Positions 8,003 through 16,312 of a stretch of DNA of 64,000 bases are shown in pieces. The translations under genes were made by a program, and so were the position numbers. The notes beneath the pieces were generated by a model. That model was not told the origin of the DNA and did not search any database. It was given only the letters and a program-made list of their open reading frames with translations. Where the stretch lies: the NCBI GenBank assembly GCA_038239485.1, contig JBBSET010000004.1, positions 32,587 through 96,586 of the forward strand, given 5' to 3'. Source of the stretch: DASQEH01 sp038239485 (lineage in GTDB: Bacteria; Actinomycetota; Actinomycetes; Propionibacteriales; Nocardioidaceae). Position 1 is the stretch's first letter. Each line of letters starts with the position of its first letter.

Positions 8003-8800
8003 CTACTGAGCCGGTACCAACTGGCCGCCGGTCAGGCCCACCGAGGTGGGGGCACCCGCGCCCGCCGACGTCGGCGCTGGGCTGGTCGGCGTCGTCGTAC
8101 CGGGGTCGGTGGTCGGAGCCGTTGTGGTCGGAGCCGTCGTCGGGTTGGTCGTCGGGGCGGTCGATGCCGGCGATGTGGTCTGGTCGCCGGTGCTCGGGCT
8201 CGTCGTGGTCGGGCTGGTGGGGTTGGTGCTCGTCCCGCTGCCGCCGTGATGGACCACATGGCTCAGGGTCGTGCCGCCGTGTCCGCCGTGGATCAGCGAC
8301 GAGAACGACCTGCCCATGGCCTCCTCCGCGGCAGTGAGCAGCCCGAGGCCGACAACAAGGGTGAGTAGGCAGCTGACCGCGAGCATCCCCCACCTGATCG
8401 GCCGTCGAGCGACACCCGACGTGGACCCGGTCGGCAGCTGGGCCGACGGGCGAGAGACCGGCACCGGCTGGCGACGTACCACCGCGCTGCCCGGGGCATG
8501 CTCACGCTCCGGCAGCAGCGGCAGCGACTCGCGGATCACCTGCCCGCTGCGCTCCAGCGGATGACTCGCGAGCGCCGTGCCGACCGGCACGATGATGCTG
8601 CCGACGACGGCGCCCAGCACCGTCCCGGCCACTCCCAGCCACGACGAGGCGACCGCGGCACCGGCTGCGGCGAGCGCCCCGGCAACGATCTTGGGGAAGC
8701 TCAGCTCGAAACCACCTCGTGGTTCGGCCGGCATCCGGTCCATGCTTGTCACCTCCGACGCTCGCTCGATCTCGACTGTGCGGTGGTCCTGCGACGACAT
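8003..8800 (-). CDS. Membrane protein with Gly/Ala-rich hairpin and Thr/Pro-rich stalk, unknown function
   Basis: I do not recognise this 265-residue protein. After about 25 polar residues there are two Ala/Gly-rich hydrophobic stretches (KIVAGALAAAGAAVASSWLG and GTVLGAVVGSIIVPVG), a polar linker, a clear membrane helix (MLAVSCLLTLVVGLGLL) and about 105 C-terminal residues dominated by Thr, Pro, Ser and Gly. Such a tail suggests a wall-spanning or glycosylated extracellular stalk. The open frame extends to 9052, but AGAGGA lies 4 nt before the ATG at 8798-8800 and the upstream part is Arg-rich shadow sequence. A TATACA box at 8828-8833 could serve its promoter. The tail is low-complexity, so matches in that region would not be informative. 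Confidence 0.75.
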   Translation of the reverse strand: MSSQDHRTVEIERASEVTSMDRMPAEPRGGFELSFPKIVAGALAAAGAAVASSWLGVAGTVLGAVVGSIIVPVGTALASHPLERSGQVIRESLPLLPEREHAPGSAVVRRQPVPVSRPSAQLPTGSTSGVARRPIRWGMLAVSCLLTLVVGLGLLTAAEEAMGRSFSSLIHGGHGGTTLSHVVHHGGSGTSTNPTSPTTTSPSTGDQTTSPASTAPTTNPTTAPTTTAPTTDPGTTTPTSPAPTSAGAGAPTSVGLTGGQLVPAQ

Positions 8801-9115
8801 GCGTCCTCTCTTACCGTTGATGCTGCGTGTATAGCGGCCCAGCGACCTCTGCGGGTCGGGGCGGGCGGCACCTTGGCCGTCTCCTCCAGAGTAGGTGGCG
8901 GGCACTGCGCGAGCCGAACCCAAAACCCGTTCCTGGGGGTGAGTCCGCCCACACCGGCCGCGGGGGGGTCCATGACCCCGTTGGCGGCGACTGCCGGGGG
9001 TGGCGTCCCGGTCACGTTTTGCCGCTGCGTCATCATGGGCCTGGACCACCACGACGCTGAACCATCACGACGCTGCGCCAACCCGACGCTGCCCCAGCCC
9101 GGACCGAGGAGCCTC
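8801..9115. other. Divergent intergenic region, 315 bp
   Basis: No gene is supported here. On the minus strand TATACA (8828-8833) may be the -10 of the stalk protein. CACGACGCTG occurs twice, at 9050-9059 and 9066-9075, 16 bp apart, upstream of the plus-strand membrane gene; a regulatory role is only a guess. The GAGGAG at about 9106-9111 is the ribosome binding site of that gene. The rest is G-rich sequence without clear structure. Confidence 0.4.
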
Positions 9116-9478
9116 ATGATCGACTCGCTGACGACGGCGATCGCCATCTATGCGGGCTTCGTGACCGTGGTCGCTCTCGGCTGCTTCGCTGTGGTCAAGG
9201 GACGGCCGTTCTTCCTCGACTCCATGGTGTTCATCCTCGAGGCGGCGCTCCTGATCCGTGCCATGGTGGGCGTGGCGGCGATGGCGACAGGGCGCCACGA
9301 CGTGCCCGGTGCCACGCATATCGCCTACCTGATCTCGTCGGTGGCGATCCTCCCGGTGATGTTCACAAGCCTCATCGACGACCGCAGCCGCTGGTCGGCC
9401 GCGGTCATCGCCGCGGCGTGCCTGGCGATCCTCGTCATCGCCATCCGGCTCGAGATCACGTGGTCCGGCGGTGTCTGA
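9116..9478 (+). CDS. Small integral membrane protein (four helices)
   Basis: The 120 residues form about four membrane helices: IAIYAGFVTVVALGCFAVV, FILEAALLIRAMVGVAAM, IAYLISSVAILPVMFTSLI and WSAAVIAAACLAILVIAI. I do not recognise a named family; similar conserved integral membrane proteins are common in Actinobacteria. GAGGAG lies 4 nt before the ATG at 9116, which fixes the start although the frame is open far upstream. Its last 8 bases overlap the GTG start of the next membrane gene, so the two are translationally coupled and may form one complex. Confidence 0.8.
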   Translation: MIDSLTTAIAIYAGFVTVVALGCFAVVKGRPFFLDSMVFILEAALLIRAMVGVAAMATGRHDVPGATHIAYLISSVAILPVMFTSLIDDRSRWSAAVIAAACLAILVIAIRLEITWSGGV

Positions 9479-9947
9479 CCCGGCCGGCCAGCCGGCTGAG
9501 ACAACGACGGCTGCAAGGGATACCGCCGCGAAGACCGGCCCGCACCGGGTCCTGATCGCTCTCTACGCTCTGTTCACGCTGGCCGCGGGAGCCCGCAGCA
9601 TCGTGCAGCTCGCGACCGACGCCGGCCGGGCGCCGCTCGCCTACAGCCTGTCCCTGGTTGCGGCGTGCACGTATGCCGCGGGGTGGTACGCCATCCGGCG
9701 AGCCTCGCGAGGGAGCACAGGGCTCGCCAGCATCCTGCTTTGGGTGGAGCTCTCCGGCGTCGTCCTCGTGGGCACGCTCAGCCGGGTCGAGCCGGGCTGG
9801 TTCCCCGATGCGAGTGTCTGGTCCGACTTCGGCGTCGGCTACGGCTTCGTCCCCACGCTGCTCCCCATCTGCGGCCTGCTGTGGCTGCGCTGGCAGATCC
9901 GCACGAACCGGCAGGGCGACGGCGACGGCGCCCCCATGGCCCGATGA
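9471..9947 (+). CDS. Integral membrane protein, partner of the preceding gene
   Basis: The 158-residue protein has a polar N-terminus of about 25 residues followed by four hydrophobic helices (LIALYALFTLAAGARSIVQ; LAYSLSLVAACTYAAGWYAI; LASILLWVELSGVVLVGTL; GFVPTLLPICGLLWLRW) and a short basic-acidic tail. The GTG start at 9471 overlaps the upstream stop. Conserved charged or polar residues next to the helices (R in AAGARS, E in LWVELSG) hint at a specific role, but I cannot assign one. mmuM follows 16 bp downstream and may be co-transcribed. Confidence 0.8.
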   Translation: MSDPAGQPAETTTAARDTAAKTGPHRVLIALYALFTLAAGARSIVQLATDAGRAPLAYSLSLVAACTYAAGWYAIRRASRGSTGLASILLWVELSGVVLVGTLSRVEPGWFPDASVWSDFGVGYGFVPTLLPICGLLWLRWQIRTNRQGDGDGAPMAR

Positions 9948-9963
9948 GCGCCACGACAGCCCG

Positions 9964-10872
9964 ATGAGCATCACCCTCGCGGAAGCGATCGCCCGCGGTC
10001 CGGTCGTGCTCGACGGCGGCCTGGCGACCCAGCTCGAAGCCCAGGGCAATGATCTGGGGTCCGCGTTGTGGTCGGCCAGGCTGCTGCTGGACGAGCCGGC
10101 CGAGATCGTCGAGGCCCATCGTCGGTACTTCCAGGCCGGAGCACACGTGGCGATCACGGCGTCGTACCAAGCGTCGTTCGACGGGTTCGCCTCCCTCGGC
10201 GTCGACCGAGCCGCGACGGCTGAGCTGCTACGACGAAGCGTCGAGCTGGCAACCACGGCTCGGGACGAGGTCGCCGACGGCACGGCGCGCTGGGTCGCCG
10301 CCTCGGTCGGTCCCTACGGGGCCGCGCGAGCTGACGGGTCGGAGTACCGAGGCGACTACGGCATCGGGGTCGAAGAGCTCCGTTGCTGGCACCGCCAGAG
10401 GTTGTCCGTGCTCGCCGAGGCCGGCGCCGACCTGTTGGCGCTGGAGACCATCCCCTGCCTGGCGGAGGTCGAAGCCCTGCTCACGGAGGTCGCCGGGACC
10501 GGCGTCGAGTGCTGGCTGTCGCTGAGCTGCGACCAGGGCTCGACGCGCGCCGGAGAGCCGGCCGCCGAGGCGTTCGCGATGGCCCGTGACGTCGCCGAGG
10601 TGGTTGCCGTCGGCGTGAACTGCACCGCTCCCGACCAGGCCGCTGGGCTGGTCGAGCTCGCCCGCGTCGTGAGCGGCAAGCCGGTGGTCGTCTACCCCAA
10701 CAGCGGCGAGGGCTGGGACGCGCAGGCTCGGCGCTGGACCGGATCCCCTCGCTTCACCCCCGAGCAGATCGATGACTGGGTGGCCGGCGGGGCTCGCCTG
10801 GTGGGCGGTTGCTGCCGGGTCGGGCCTGCGCAGATCCAGGCGGTCGCGAGGACGCTGGCCGCCACGACTTAG
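9964..10872 (+). CDS. mmuM: Homocysteine S-methyltransferase
   Basis: The enzyme transfers a methyl group from S-methylmethionine or S-adenosylmethionine to homocysteine, giving methionine. The 302 residues form a TIM barrel opening with VVLDGGLATQLEAQG. The zinc ligands typical of the family are present: Cys220 in GVNCTAP and Cys283-Cys284 in VGGCCRVGP. Length fits MmuM/YbgG. The frame is open upstream, but the ATG at 9964 begins the conserved domain. It follows two small membrane proteins with short spacing; no dedicated S-methylmethionine permease is seen, so the methyl donor is not decided. Confidence 0.93.
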   Translation: MSITLAEAIARGPVVLDGGLATQLEAQGNDLGSALWSARLLLDEPAEIVEAHRRYFQAGAHVAITASYQASFDGFASLGVDRAATAELLRRSVELATTARDEVADGTARWVAASVGPYGAARADGSEYRGDYGIGVEELRCWHRQRLSVLAEAGADLLALETIPCLAEVEALLTEVAGTGVECWLSLSCDQGSTRAGEPAAEAFAMARDVAEVVAVGVNCTAPDQAAGLVELARVVSGKPVVVYPNSGEGWDAQARRWTGSPRFTPEQIDDWVAGGARLVGGCCRVGPAQIQAVARTLAATT

Positions 10873-10921
10873 GCTGGCCGCGACATGCTGACGCCTAGAG
10901 GCCGACGGAAGACGGGACACG

Positions 10922-11965
10922 ATGACCGTGCAGAGCACCGAGGGGCACACCACCAAGGGTGCCTATGTCGAGTCGGGCAAGGAGTTCTCGCGCGACACGA
11001 ACTACATCACGACCCGCATCACCGCTGACGGCCGCGACGGCTACCCGGTCGAGCCGGGACGCTACCGACTGGTGGTGGCGCGTGCGTGTCCCTGGGCCAA
11101 CCGCGCCATCATCGTGCGCCGCCTCCTCGGGCTGGAGGGCGTGCTCTCGATGGGCATCTGCGGGCCGACACACGACAAGCGAAGCTGGACCTTCGACCTG
11201 GACCCCGACGCCGTCGACCCGGTGCTCGGCATCAAGTATCTGCAGCAGGCGTACTTCGCCCGCACCCCGGGATACGAGCGCGGGATCACGGTGCCCGCGA
11301 TCGTCGACATCCCCACCGGCCAGGTCGTGACCAACGACTTTCCACAGATCACGCTCGACCTCTCGACACAGTGGCGCGAGTACCACCGCGAGGGGGCGCC
11401 CGACCTGTACCCGGAGCCGTTGCGCGACGAGATCGACGAGGTGGCCCAGCTGGTCTTCCGCGACGTCAACAACGGCGTCTACCGCTGCGGGTTCGCGGGC
11501 TCGCAGGAGTCCTACAACCGCGCCTACGACCGGCTCTTCTCGCGTCTGGACTGGCTCAGCGAGCGACTCTGCGACCGTCGGTACCTGGTCGGAGACACGA
11601 TCACCGAGGCGGACGTCAGGCTCTTCACCACGCTCGCCCGGTTCGACCCGGTCTACCACGGTCACTTCAAGTGCAACCGGACCAAGCTCAGCGAGATGCC
11701 GGTGCTGTGGGCCTACGCCCGCGACCTCTTCCAGACCCCGGGCTTCGGCGATACGACGGACTTCGTCCAGATCAAGCAGCACTACTACATCGTCCACGTC
11801 GACATCAACCCCACTCAGATCGTCCCGAAGGGCCCGGACCTTTTGAACTGGCTGGAGCCGCACAACCGCGAGCAGCTCGGTGGACGACCGTTCGGTGACG
11901 GTACCCCTCCCGGTCCGCCCGCTGGCCGGGAGCGGGTAGCCGCCGCGCATACCCCGCTGAGCTGA
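10922..11965 (+). CDS. Glutathionyl-hydroquinone-reductase-like (Xi-class) GST-fold protein
   Basis: The 347-residue protein matches the ECM4/YqjG group: RACPWANR with catalytic Cys56 in the thioredoxin-like domain, VPAIVD and TNDFPQITLDL for substrate and thiol binding, and a helical C-terminal domain with ITEADVRLFTTLARFDPVYHGHFKCN. Family enzymes reduce glutathionyl-hydroquinones. Actinobacteria normally make mycothiol rather than glutathione, so here it probably acts on mycothiolated quinones; this is inference. Residues after about 315 (Gly/Pro-rich) lie outside the conserved core. GGAAGACGGGA upstream could serve as a weak ribosome binding site. The gene stands alone. Confidence 0.9.
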   Translation: MTVQSTEGHTTKGAYVESGKEFSRDTNYITTRITADGRDGYPVEPGRYRLVVARACPWANRAIIVRRLLGLEGVLSMGICGPTHDKRSWTFDLDPDAVDPVLGIKYLQQAYFARTPGYERGITVPAIVDIPTGQVVTNDFPQITLDLSTQWREYHREGAPDLYPEPLRDEIDEVAQLVFRDVNNGVYRCGFAGSQESYNRAYDRLFSRLDWLSERLCDRRYLVGDTITEADVRLFTTLARFDPVYHGHFKCNRTKLSEMPVLWAYARDLFQTPGFGDTTDFVQIKQHYYIVHVDINPTQIVPKGPDLLNWLEPHNREQLGGRPFGDGTPPGPPAGRERVAAAHTPLS

Positions 11966-12089
11966 TGGACAGGAGCTCCGCGGGCTCGGCCGGTCCGAAC
12001 CGCCTCCCCTGTCGCCTCAGCACGACCCCCGCCTGAACGAGGACGAAGACGAGAAGGAGGACTGGCAGGGTGGCCCCCGGTTCTGAGCC

Positions 12090-12737
12090 TCAGAAGGATT
12101 GTTTGTAGACGAGCTCGAGCGCGAACTCAGCCAAGACAGCGATCGGGATCACGAGGACCAACCAGCGCCCGATCTGGCGGTGCTGCTGCCCCCGGAGCCC
12201 GAGCAGGACGATGGCGACGGCCCCCATCACCGCGAACAGCACAGCGCTCGACCAGTAGTGCAGACGCCAGCCGTAGGCGACCAGGGCCTCGGAGAAGAAC
12301 GCCGACGCCAGCACGGCCGGGCCGGCCCCGACGAGCCGTCGCGGCGCATCCCACCACAGCCGACCGGCGGCGCCGAACACCGGGCCGCCGACCACCCCGC
12401 ACGCCACCCAGAACAGCACGATGCCGTGCGAGACGGGGTACCCCCGAGCGGTCGCGGTCGCGTAGTAGCCCACCAGCTCGAGCAGGCACGCGCTCAGTCC
12501 TGACAACGCCGCCGAACCCGGCCGCCGCCAGATCGCCCCCAACAGGAACGCGGGCGTCAACCACGGGCTGGCGGCGTTCACCAGGCTCAGCCACGGCGCG
12601 TCGAGGTACGTCTGGAGCATCGACGTCGACGCTCCGACGAGGAGGCCGACCACGACGACGAGCGCGCCGGCCAGCCACCCCGGCGGCTTCGAGGCCTCAC
12701 TCAACTCCTCGAGGCGGGACTCGTTCGCAATCGTCAC
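12090..12737 (-). CDS. Multi-helix membrane protein (DUF6518-like)
   Basis: From the GTG at 12737 the protein has 215 residues and about six to seven membrane helices, beginning WLAGALVVVVGLLVGAS and ending WLVLVIPIAVLAEFALELVY. The pattern of helices with SPWLTPAFLLGAIWRRPG and ELVGYY resembles the actinobacterial DUF6518 family, whose role is not known. The open frame continues to 13001, but that extension is Arg-rich and overlaps the deaminase gene on the same strand, so it is rejected. Start choice is moderately certain: GTG ACG ATT follows no strong ribosome binding site. Confidence 0.7.
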   Translation of the reverse strand: MTIANESRLEELSEASKPPGWLAGALVVVVGLLVGASTSMLQTYLDAPWLSLVNAASPWLTPAFLLGAIWRRPGSAALSGLSACLLELVGYYATATARGYPVSHGIVLFWVACGVVGGPVFGAAGRLWWDAPRRLVGAGPAVLASAFFSEALVAYGWRLHYWSSAVLFAVMGAVAIVLLGLRGQQHRQIGRWLVLVIPIAVLAEFALELVYKQSF

Positions 12738-12793
12738 GGCAGCAACCGTACTGCCCCGTCCCGGTCGAACCGGTGACCGAGACGGCGACCTCC

Positions 12794-13249
12794 CTACTCT
12801 TCGCCGATGTCCTCGTTCCACAGTGCCGGGTGAGCGCCGATGAAGTCGTTCATCATCCGCACACACTCCTGGTCGTCGAGAATGGTCACTCTCACGCCGT
12901 TCTCCGCCAGCCAGTCGTGACCGCCGAAGAAGGTCTGAGCCTCTCCGATCACGACGTTGGAGATCCCGAACTGGCGGATCAGCCCGCTGCAGAACCAGCA
13001 CGGCGACAGTGTGGTGACCATCGTCGTCCCTCGGTACGACGCCTGTCGCCCGGCGTTGCGGAAGGCCGAGGTCTCCCCGTGCATTGATGGGTCGTCGTCC
13101 TGGACGCGTCGGTTGTGGCCGCGCCCGAGCAGGCTCCCGTCACGGCCGAACAACGCTCCCCCGATGGGGATACCGCCTTCGGACAGCCCGGTGCGGGCCT
13201 CCTCGATCGCGACCGCCAGCATCGCCGCCGGGTCAGGCCTGGCAGGCAC
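12794..13249 (-). CDS. Cytosine deaminase-like nucleoside deaminase
   Basis: The 151-residue protein is a zinc cytidine-deaminase-fold enzyme with MHGET (His57, Glu59) and SPCWFCSG (Cys84, Cys87). Overall length and the IPIGGALFGRDG and RNAGRQASYRGTT segments resemble the small yeast-type cytosine deaminase more than bacterial tRNA adenosine deaminase. It starts with GTG just 2 bp after the stop of the cytosine permease, so uptake and deamination of cytosine to uracil are coupled in one operon. Substrate is inferred from similarity and context; creatinine or other small purine or pyrimidine substrates are not excluded. Confidence 0.85.
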   Translation of the reverse strand: MPARPDPAAMLAVAIEEARTGLSEGGIPIGGALFGRDGSLLGRGHNRRVQDDDPSMHGETSAFRNAGRQASYRGTTMVTTLSPCWFCSGLIRQFGISNVVIGEAQTFFGGHDWLAENGVRVTILDDQECVRMMNDFIGAHPALWNEDIGEE

Positions 13250-13251
13250 GG

Positions 13252-14679
13252 TCAGGCGGCGCTTCCAGTCTCGCTGCGGATGGCTGTCAGACTGGGCTGC
13301 GGCATCACCAGGTAGAGGATCCAGTAGGACACCGCCGAGATGACGAACCCGACCTCGAACGTGATGTCACCGACGGACGGGTGAGCCTTCGGGACGACGC
13401 CGACGTACTTCGTCTGGTTGGCGAAGAGCCAGATGGAGATGACCATTCCCAACGCCATCGCGATCGGACCCGCCCAGTTCACCGATCGCCTCGACATCAG
13501 CGGCTCCAGGTCCTGGCCGCGCCGCAACCACCGGTCGACGAGCACGACGCCCAGCCAGGGGCTGATCCAGTAGCTGATCACCAGCAGGAAGTTCTCGTAG
13601 TTGGTGCCGGCGTTGCCCAGCCCGAACGCGGCGACCACCAGCCCGATGAGACCGAGCCCCAAGGCGACCATCGCCCGCGACTCGCGCGTCGGGAGCCTGA
13701 TGCCGACGGCCATGAAGGACATCGCGCCGGAGTAGACGTTGAGGGCGTTCGCTGCGACAGCGCCCAGGCAGATGGCCAGCAGGGTCAACTTGGCGAGGAA
13801 GGTCGGCAGCAGCCCGGTGAACTGCCCCGGGTCGACCGCGGATCCGCCCGCCGTCACCATGCCCGCACCCGCGACCTCGAGCAGCACACAGGACGCAAAG
13901 AGTCCGAGTCCGGCGCTCAGAGCCACCGGGAGCGCCTTGGTGGTCGGCGGCAGGTAGCGGGTGTAGTCGGAGGCGTAAGGGTTCCATCCGCACGCATACC
14001 CGAACGACGCGCCCATCATGAGCAGGAAGCCGCCCGTCGTGGGCGGCGCGAAGTCCGTCATCGCGGCGGCGCCGGGGTGCGACTTGGAGAGCACCACGAT
14101 GCAGGCGATGACGAAGATGATCGACAGCACCGGGAAGGCGTACCGCTCGAACGCGTGCACCAGGTTGTGCCCCAGGAAGGCGATCGCGAGCTGGGCGGCC
14201 ACGACGATGATCAGACAGAGCAGCTTCGGGAGGCCGGAGACGAGCGCGTGCAGCGCGAGCGCGCCCGAGATGCTGTTGACCGCGAACCACCCGACCCCTG
14301 CGACGACGGCGTTGAGACCTGCGGGGAACACGTTGCCGATGAAGCCGAACCCTGTCCGGCTGATCACCATCTGGCACAGCCCGCTCGGCGGTCCCCAGCT
14401 GGACAGGACTCCGTGCGTGACGGAGCCGAGTGCGGTACCGAGCACGATGGCGGCCACGCACTGCCAGAACGTCAGCCCCCAGTAGAGGACGCCGAGGATG
14501 CCGACGCCGATGGTGGCGAACTCCATGTTGGGAGACGACCAGGTCCAGACCAGCTGGAGCGGGCCGCCGTGCCGCGCCTCGAGCGGGATGAACTCCACCC
14601 CGCCCGGCTCGACGGCGACGACCTTGTCGGCGTAGCTGCGGACGAGATCCTCGGGTTTGGTGCCGGTCGCAGTAGACAT
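13252..14679 (-). CDS. codB: Cytosine/purine permease, NCS1 family
   Basis: The 475-residue protein has about twelve membrane helices and NCS1 signatures: FIPLEARHGGPLQLVWTW near the N-terminus, GTALGSVTHGVLSSWGPPSG, the QMVISRTGFGFIGN segment and SDYTRYLPP around the middle. Such permeases co-transport cytosine, allantoin or hydantoins with protons or sodium. The cytosine-deaminase-like gene follows at 2 bp, which supports cytosine. The frame allows GTG at 14685 as well; ATG 14679 is preferred because a GATAAT box ends 6 nt upstream, consistent with a leaderless transcript. Confidence 0.9.
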   Translation of the reverse strand: MSTATGTKPEDLVRSYADKVVAVEPGGVEFIPLEARHGGPLQLVWTWSSPNMEFATIGVGILGVLYWGLTFWQCVAAIVLGTALGSVTHGVLSSWGPPSGLCQMVISRTGFGFIGNVFPAGLNAVVAGVGWFAVNSISGALALHALVSGLPKLLCLIIVVAAQLAIAFLGHNLVHAFERYAFPVLSIIFVIACIVVLSKSHPGAAAMTDFAPPTTGGFLLMMGASFGYACGWNPYASDYTRYLPPTTKALPVALSAGLGLFASCVLLEVAGAGMVTAGGSAVDPGQFTGLLPTFLAKLTLLAICLGAVAANALNVYSGAMSFMAVGIRLPTRESRAMVALGLGLIGLVVAAFGLGNAGTNYENFLLVISYWISPWLGVVLVDRWLRRGQDLEPLMSRRSVNWAGPIAMALGMVISIWLFANQTKYVGVVPKAHPSVGDITFEVGFVISAVSYWILYLVMPQPSLTAIRSETGSAA

Positions 14680-14803
14680 GACCACATTATCGTGGGCGAA
14701 GCGCTCGGTGTCGTTGCGCGCTCGTTACTGTGGCGTTTCCGGTGCTTCGCCGGAGCTGGGACTGGGTGGGGCCGGACGGGTGTCCGCGGGTACGTTGAGC
14801 CGG

Positions 14804-15592
14804 ATGCGCATCGCTACGTGGAACGTCAACTCGATCCGGGCCAGAGTCGACCGGGTAGCCGGCTGGCTTCGCGCCAACGAGGTCGACGTCCTCGCGATCC
14901 AGGAGACCAAGTGCCGCGACGACCAGTTCCCCGGCGGAGTCTTCGAGGGTCTCGGGTACGAGTGGGCGCATCACGGCACCTCGCGGTGGAACGGCGTGGC
15001 GATCGTGTCTCGCGTCGGCCTGGTCGACGTCCAGCGCGGTTTTCCCGGCCAGCCCGCCTGGGGCGAACCGCCCGCGGTGGAGACCAGAGCCGTCGCGGCG
15101 ACATGCGGCGGCGTCCGCGTCTGGAGCGTGTACGTCCCGAACGGCCGTGAGCTCGGGCATCCCCACCTGGACTACAAGCTCGCCTGGGTGGCGGCCCTGC
15201 GATCGGCAGGCGCCGGCTGGCTGGCCGCCGACCCGTCCGCGCTGGTCGCGCTGATGGGCGACTGGAACATCGCCCCCTACGACGAGGACGTGTGGGACAT
15301 GGCCGCGTTCGCTGGTTCGACCCACGTCTCCCCACCGGAGCGAGCCGGCTTCCTCGCCATCGACGACATCGGTTTCACCGACGTGGTACGGCCCTACGCG
15401 CCCGGCCCAGGTGTCTTCACCTACTGGGACTACACCCGCCTTCGCTTCGCCCGTCGCGAAGGGATGCGGATCGACTTCTGCCTCGCGAGCCCGGCCCTTG
15501 CCGCCAGCGTCGTCGGCGGCGGCATCGACAGGCAGGCTCGCAAAGGCAAGGGCGCCAGCGACCACGCCCCGGTCATCGTCGACATCGACTGA
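14804..15592 (+). CDS. xthA: Exodeoxyribonuclease III
   Basis: The 262-residue EEP-fold nuclease starts MRIATWNVNSIRARV and contains AIQETKCRDDQFP (metal-binding Glu), MGDWNIAPYDEDV (Asp/Asn catalytic pair), EGMRIDFCLAS and GASDHAPVIVDID (catalytic His near the C-terminus). It cleaves DNA at abasic sites and removes 3' blocking groups in base-excision repair. The frame is open upstream to 14657, but similarity begins at this ATG. TACGTT ends 7 nt before the ATG, suggesting a leaderless message. It is divergent from codB and converges on a DinB-like gene. Confidence 0.95.
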   Translation: MRIATWNVNSIRARVDRVAGWLRANEVDVLAIQETKCRDDQFPGGVFEGLGYEWAHHGTSRWNGVAIVSRVGLVDVQRGFPGQPAWGEPPAVETRAVAATCGGVRVWSVYVPNGRELGHPHLDYKLAWVAALRSAGAGWLAADPSALVALMGDWNIAPYDEDVWDMAAFAGSTHVSPPERAGFLAIDDIGFTDVVRPYAPGPGVFTYWDYTRLRFARREGMRIDFCLASPALAASVVGGGIDRQARKGKGASDHAPVIVDID

Positions 15593-15611
15593 CAGGTCCC
15601 AAGGTGACAGC

Positions 15612-16166
15612 TCAGCCGTTCCGCGGCGATCCGGAGACGGCGCGCCGCGCGATCGGCAGGAGGTAGGCCGCCTGTCCGATGTGCTGCAGGCAGTCTCCGA
15701 GGACGCTGACGATCCGCACGCCCGCGGTCACCGGCGGGTCCCACCGGTCGTCGACGACCCGCTCCAGATCGCCGGCGGTCAGGCCCTCGACGTAGGCCAG
15801 GCACCGCTGGTGCACCTCGTCGTGGTACCTGTCGAGCAGGTCGGCGTCGACCCTGACCTCGGAGACGGCGGCACTGCTCTGGGCGTAGCCGGTCTCGCCC
15901 TCCTCGAACGGGAGGCCGAAGCGGTCGTGCCACCCGCTCGACGTCCAGACCTGGTCGACGCCTGCCAGCGCCGCCATGTGGTCGTCCTGTACGCGGGTCA
16001 GGTGCCAGACCAGCCAGCAGATCGAGTTGGCCTCGAGGTCGGGTCTGTACGTCGACACGTCCAGCGTGAGCCCGTCCGTGACGGACTCCACCAGCTCGCG
16101 GATCCGGTCGAAGCTGTCGGACAGCAGTTCGCGAACCGTCTCGTCACTCGTCGCGTCCCCACTCAT
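15612..16166 (-). CDS. DinB/DUF664-family protein
   Basis: The 184-residue protein has the four-helix-bundle DinB pattern: LLSDSFDRIRELVESVTDGL, SICWLVWHLTRVQDDHMAAL (metal-binding His) and LQHIGQAAYLLPI (second His). Actinobacterial members of this superfamily include mycothiol-dependent S-transferases and isomerases, so a thiol-transferase role is plausible but not shown. The HxxR near residue 55 and the HIGQAAY motif are intact. No functional partner is adjacent; xthA converges on it with 19 bp between stops. Confidence 0.85.
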   Translation of the reverse strand: MSGDATSDETVRELLSDSFDRIRELVESVTDGLTLDVSTYRPDLEANSICWLVWHLTRVQDDHMAALAGVDQVWTSSGWHDRFGLPFEEGETGYAQSSAAVSEVRVDADLLDRYHDEVHQRCLAYVEGLTAGDLERVVDDRWDPPVTAGVRIVSVLGDCLQHIGQAAYLLPIARRAVSGSPRNG

Positions 16167-16312
16167 CTCGTCGCCCTTTCATCGTGCCTGTCGGCGAGGG
16201 GGCACCCGTCGTCCTTCGGCCGGCCATGTCACAGGCCGATAAGATAGACCCTCTGGTCGAGAGTCTTCGATCGGGCCGCACCGACTCACGAGATAGCAGG
16301 GGTTACAGGTCG

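Noticed and set aside
9050..9075. Direct repeat CACGACGCTG twice
   Set aside because: Only two 10-bp copies in GC-rich sequence; too little to claim an operator.
11970..12080. Acidic short frame ending NEDEDEKEDWQGGPRF after the GST gene
   Set aside because: Composition looks protein-like, but there is no usable start codon in frame after the preceding stop; kept only as a note.
12794..13249. tRNA adenosine deaminase (tadA)
   Set aside because: The zinc motifs fit both, but the flanking sequence resembles small cytosine deaminases and the gene is coupled to a cytosine permease.
13084..15150. A 688-codon plus-strand frame
   Set aside because: Antisense to the deaminase and permease and overlapping xthA in another frame.
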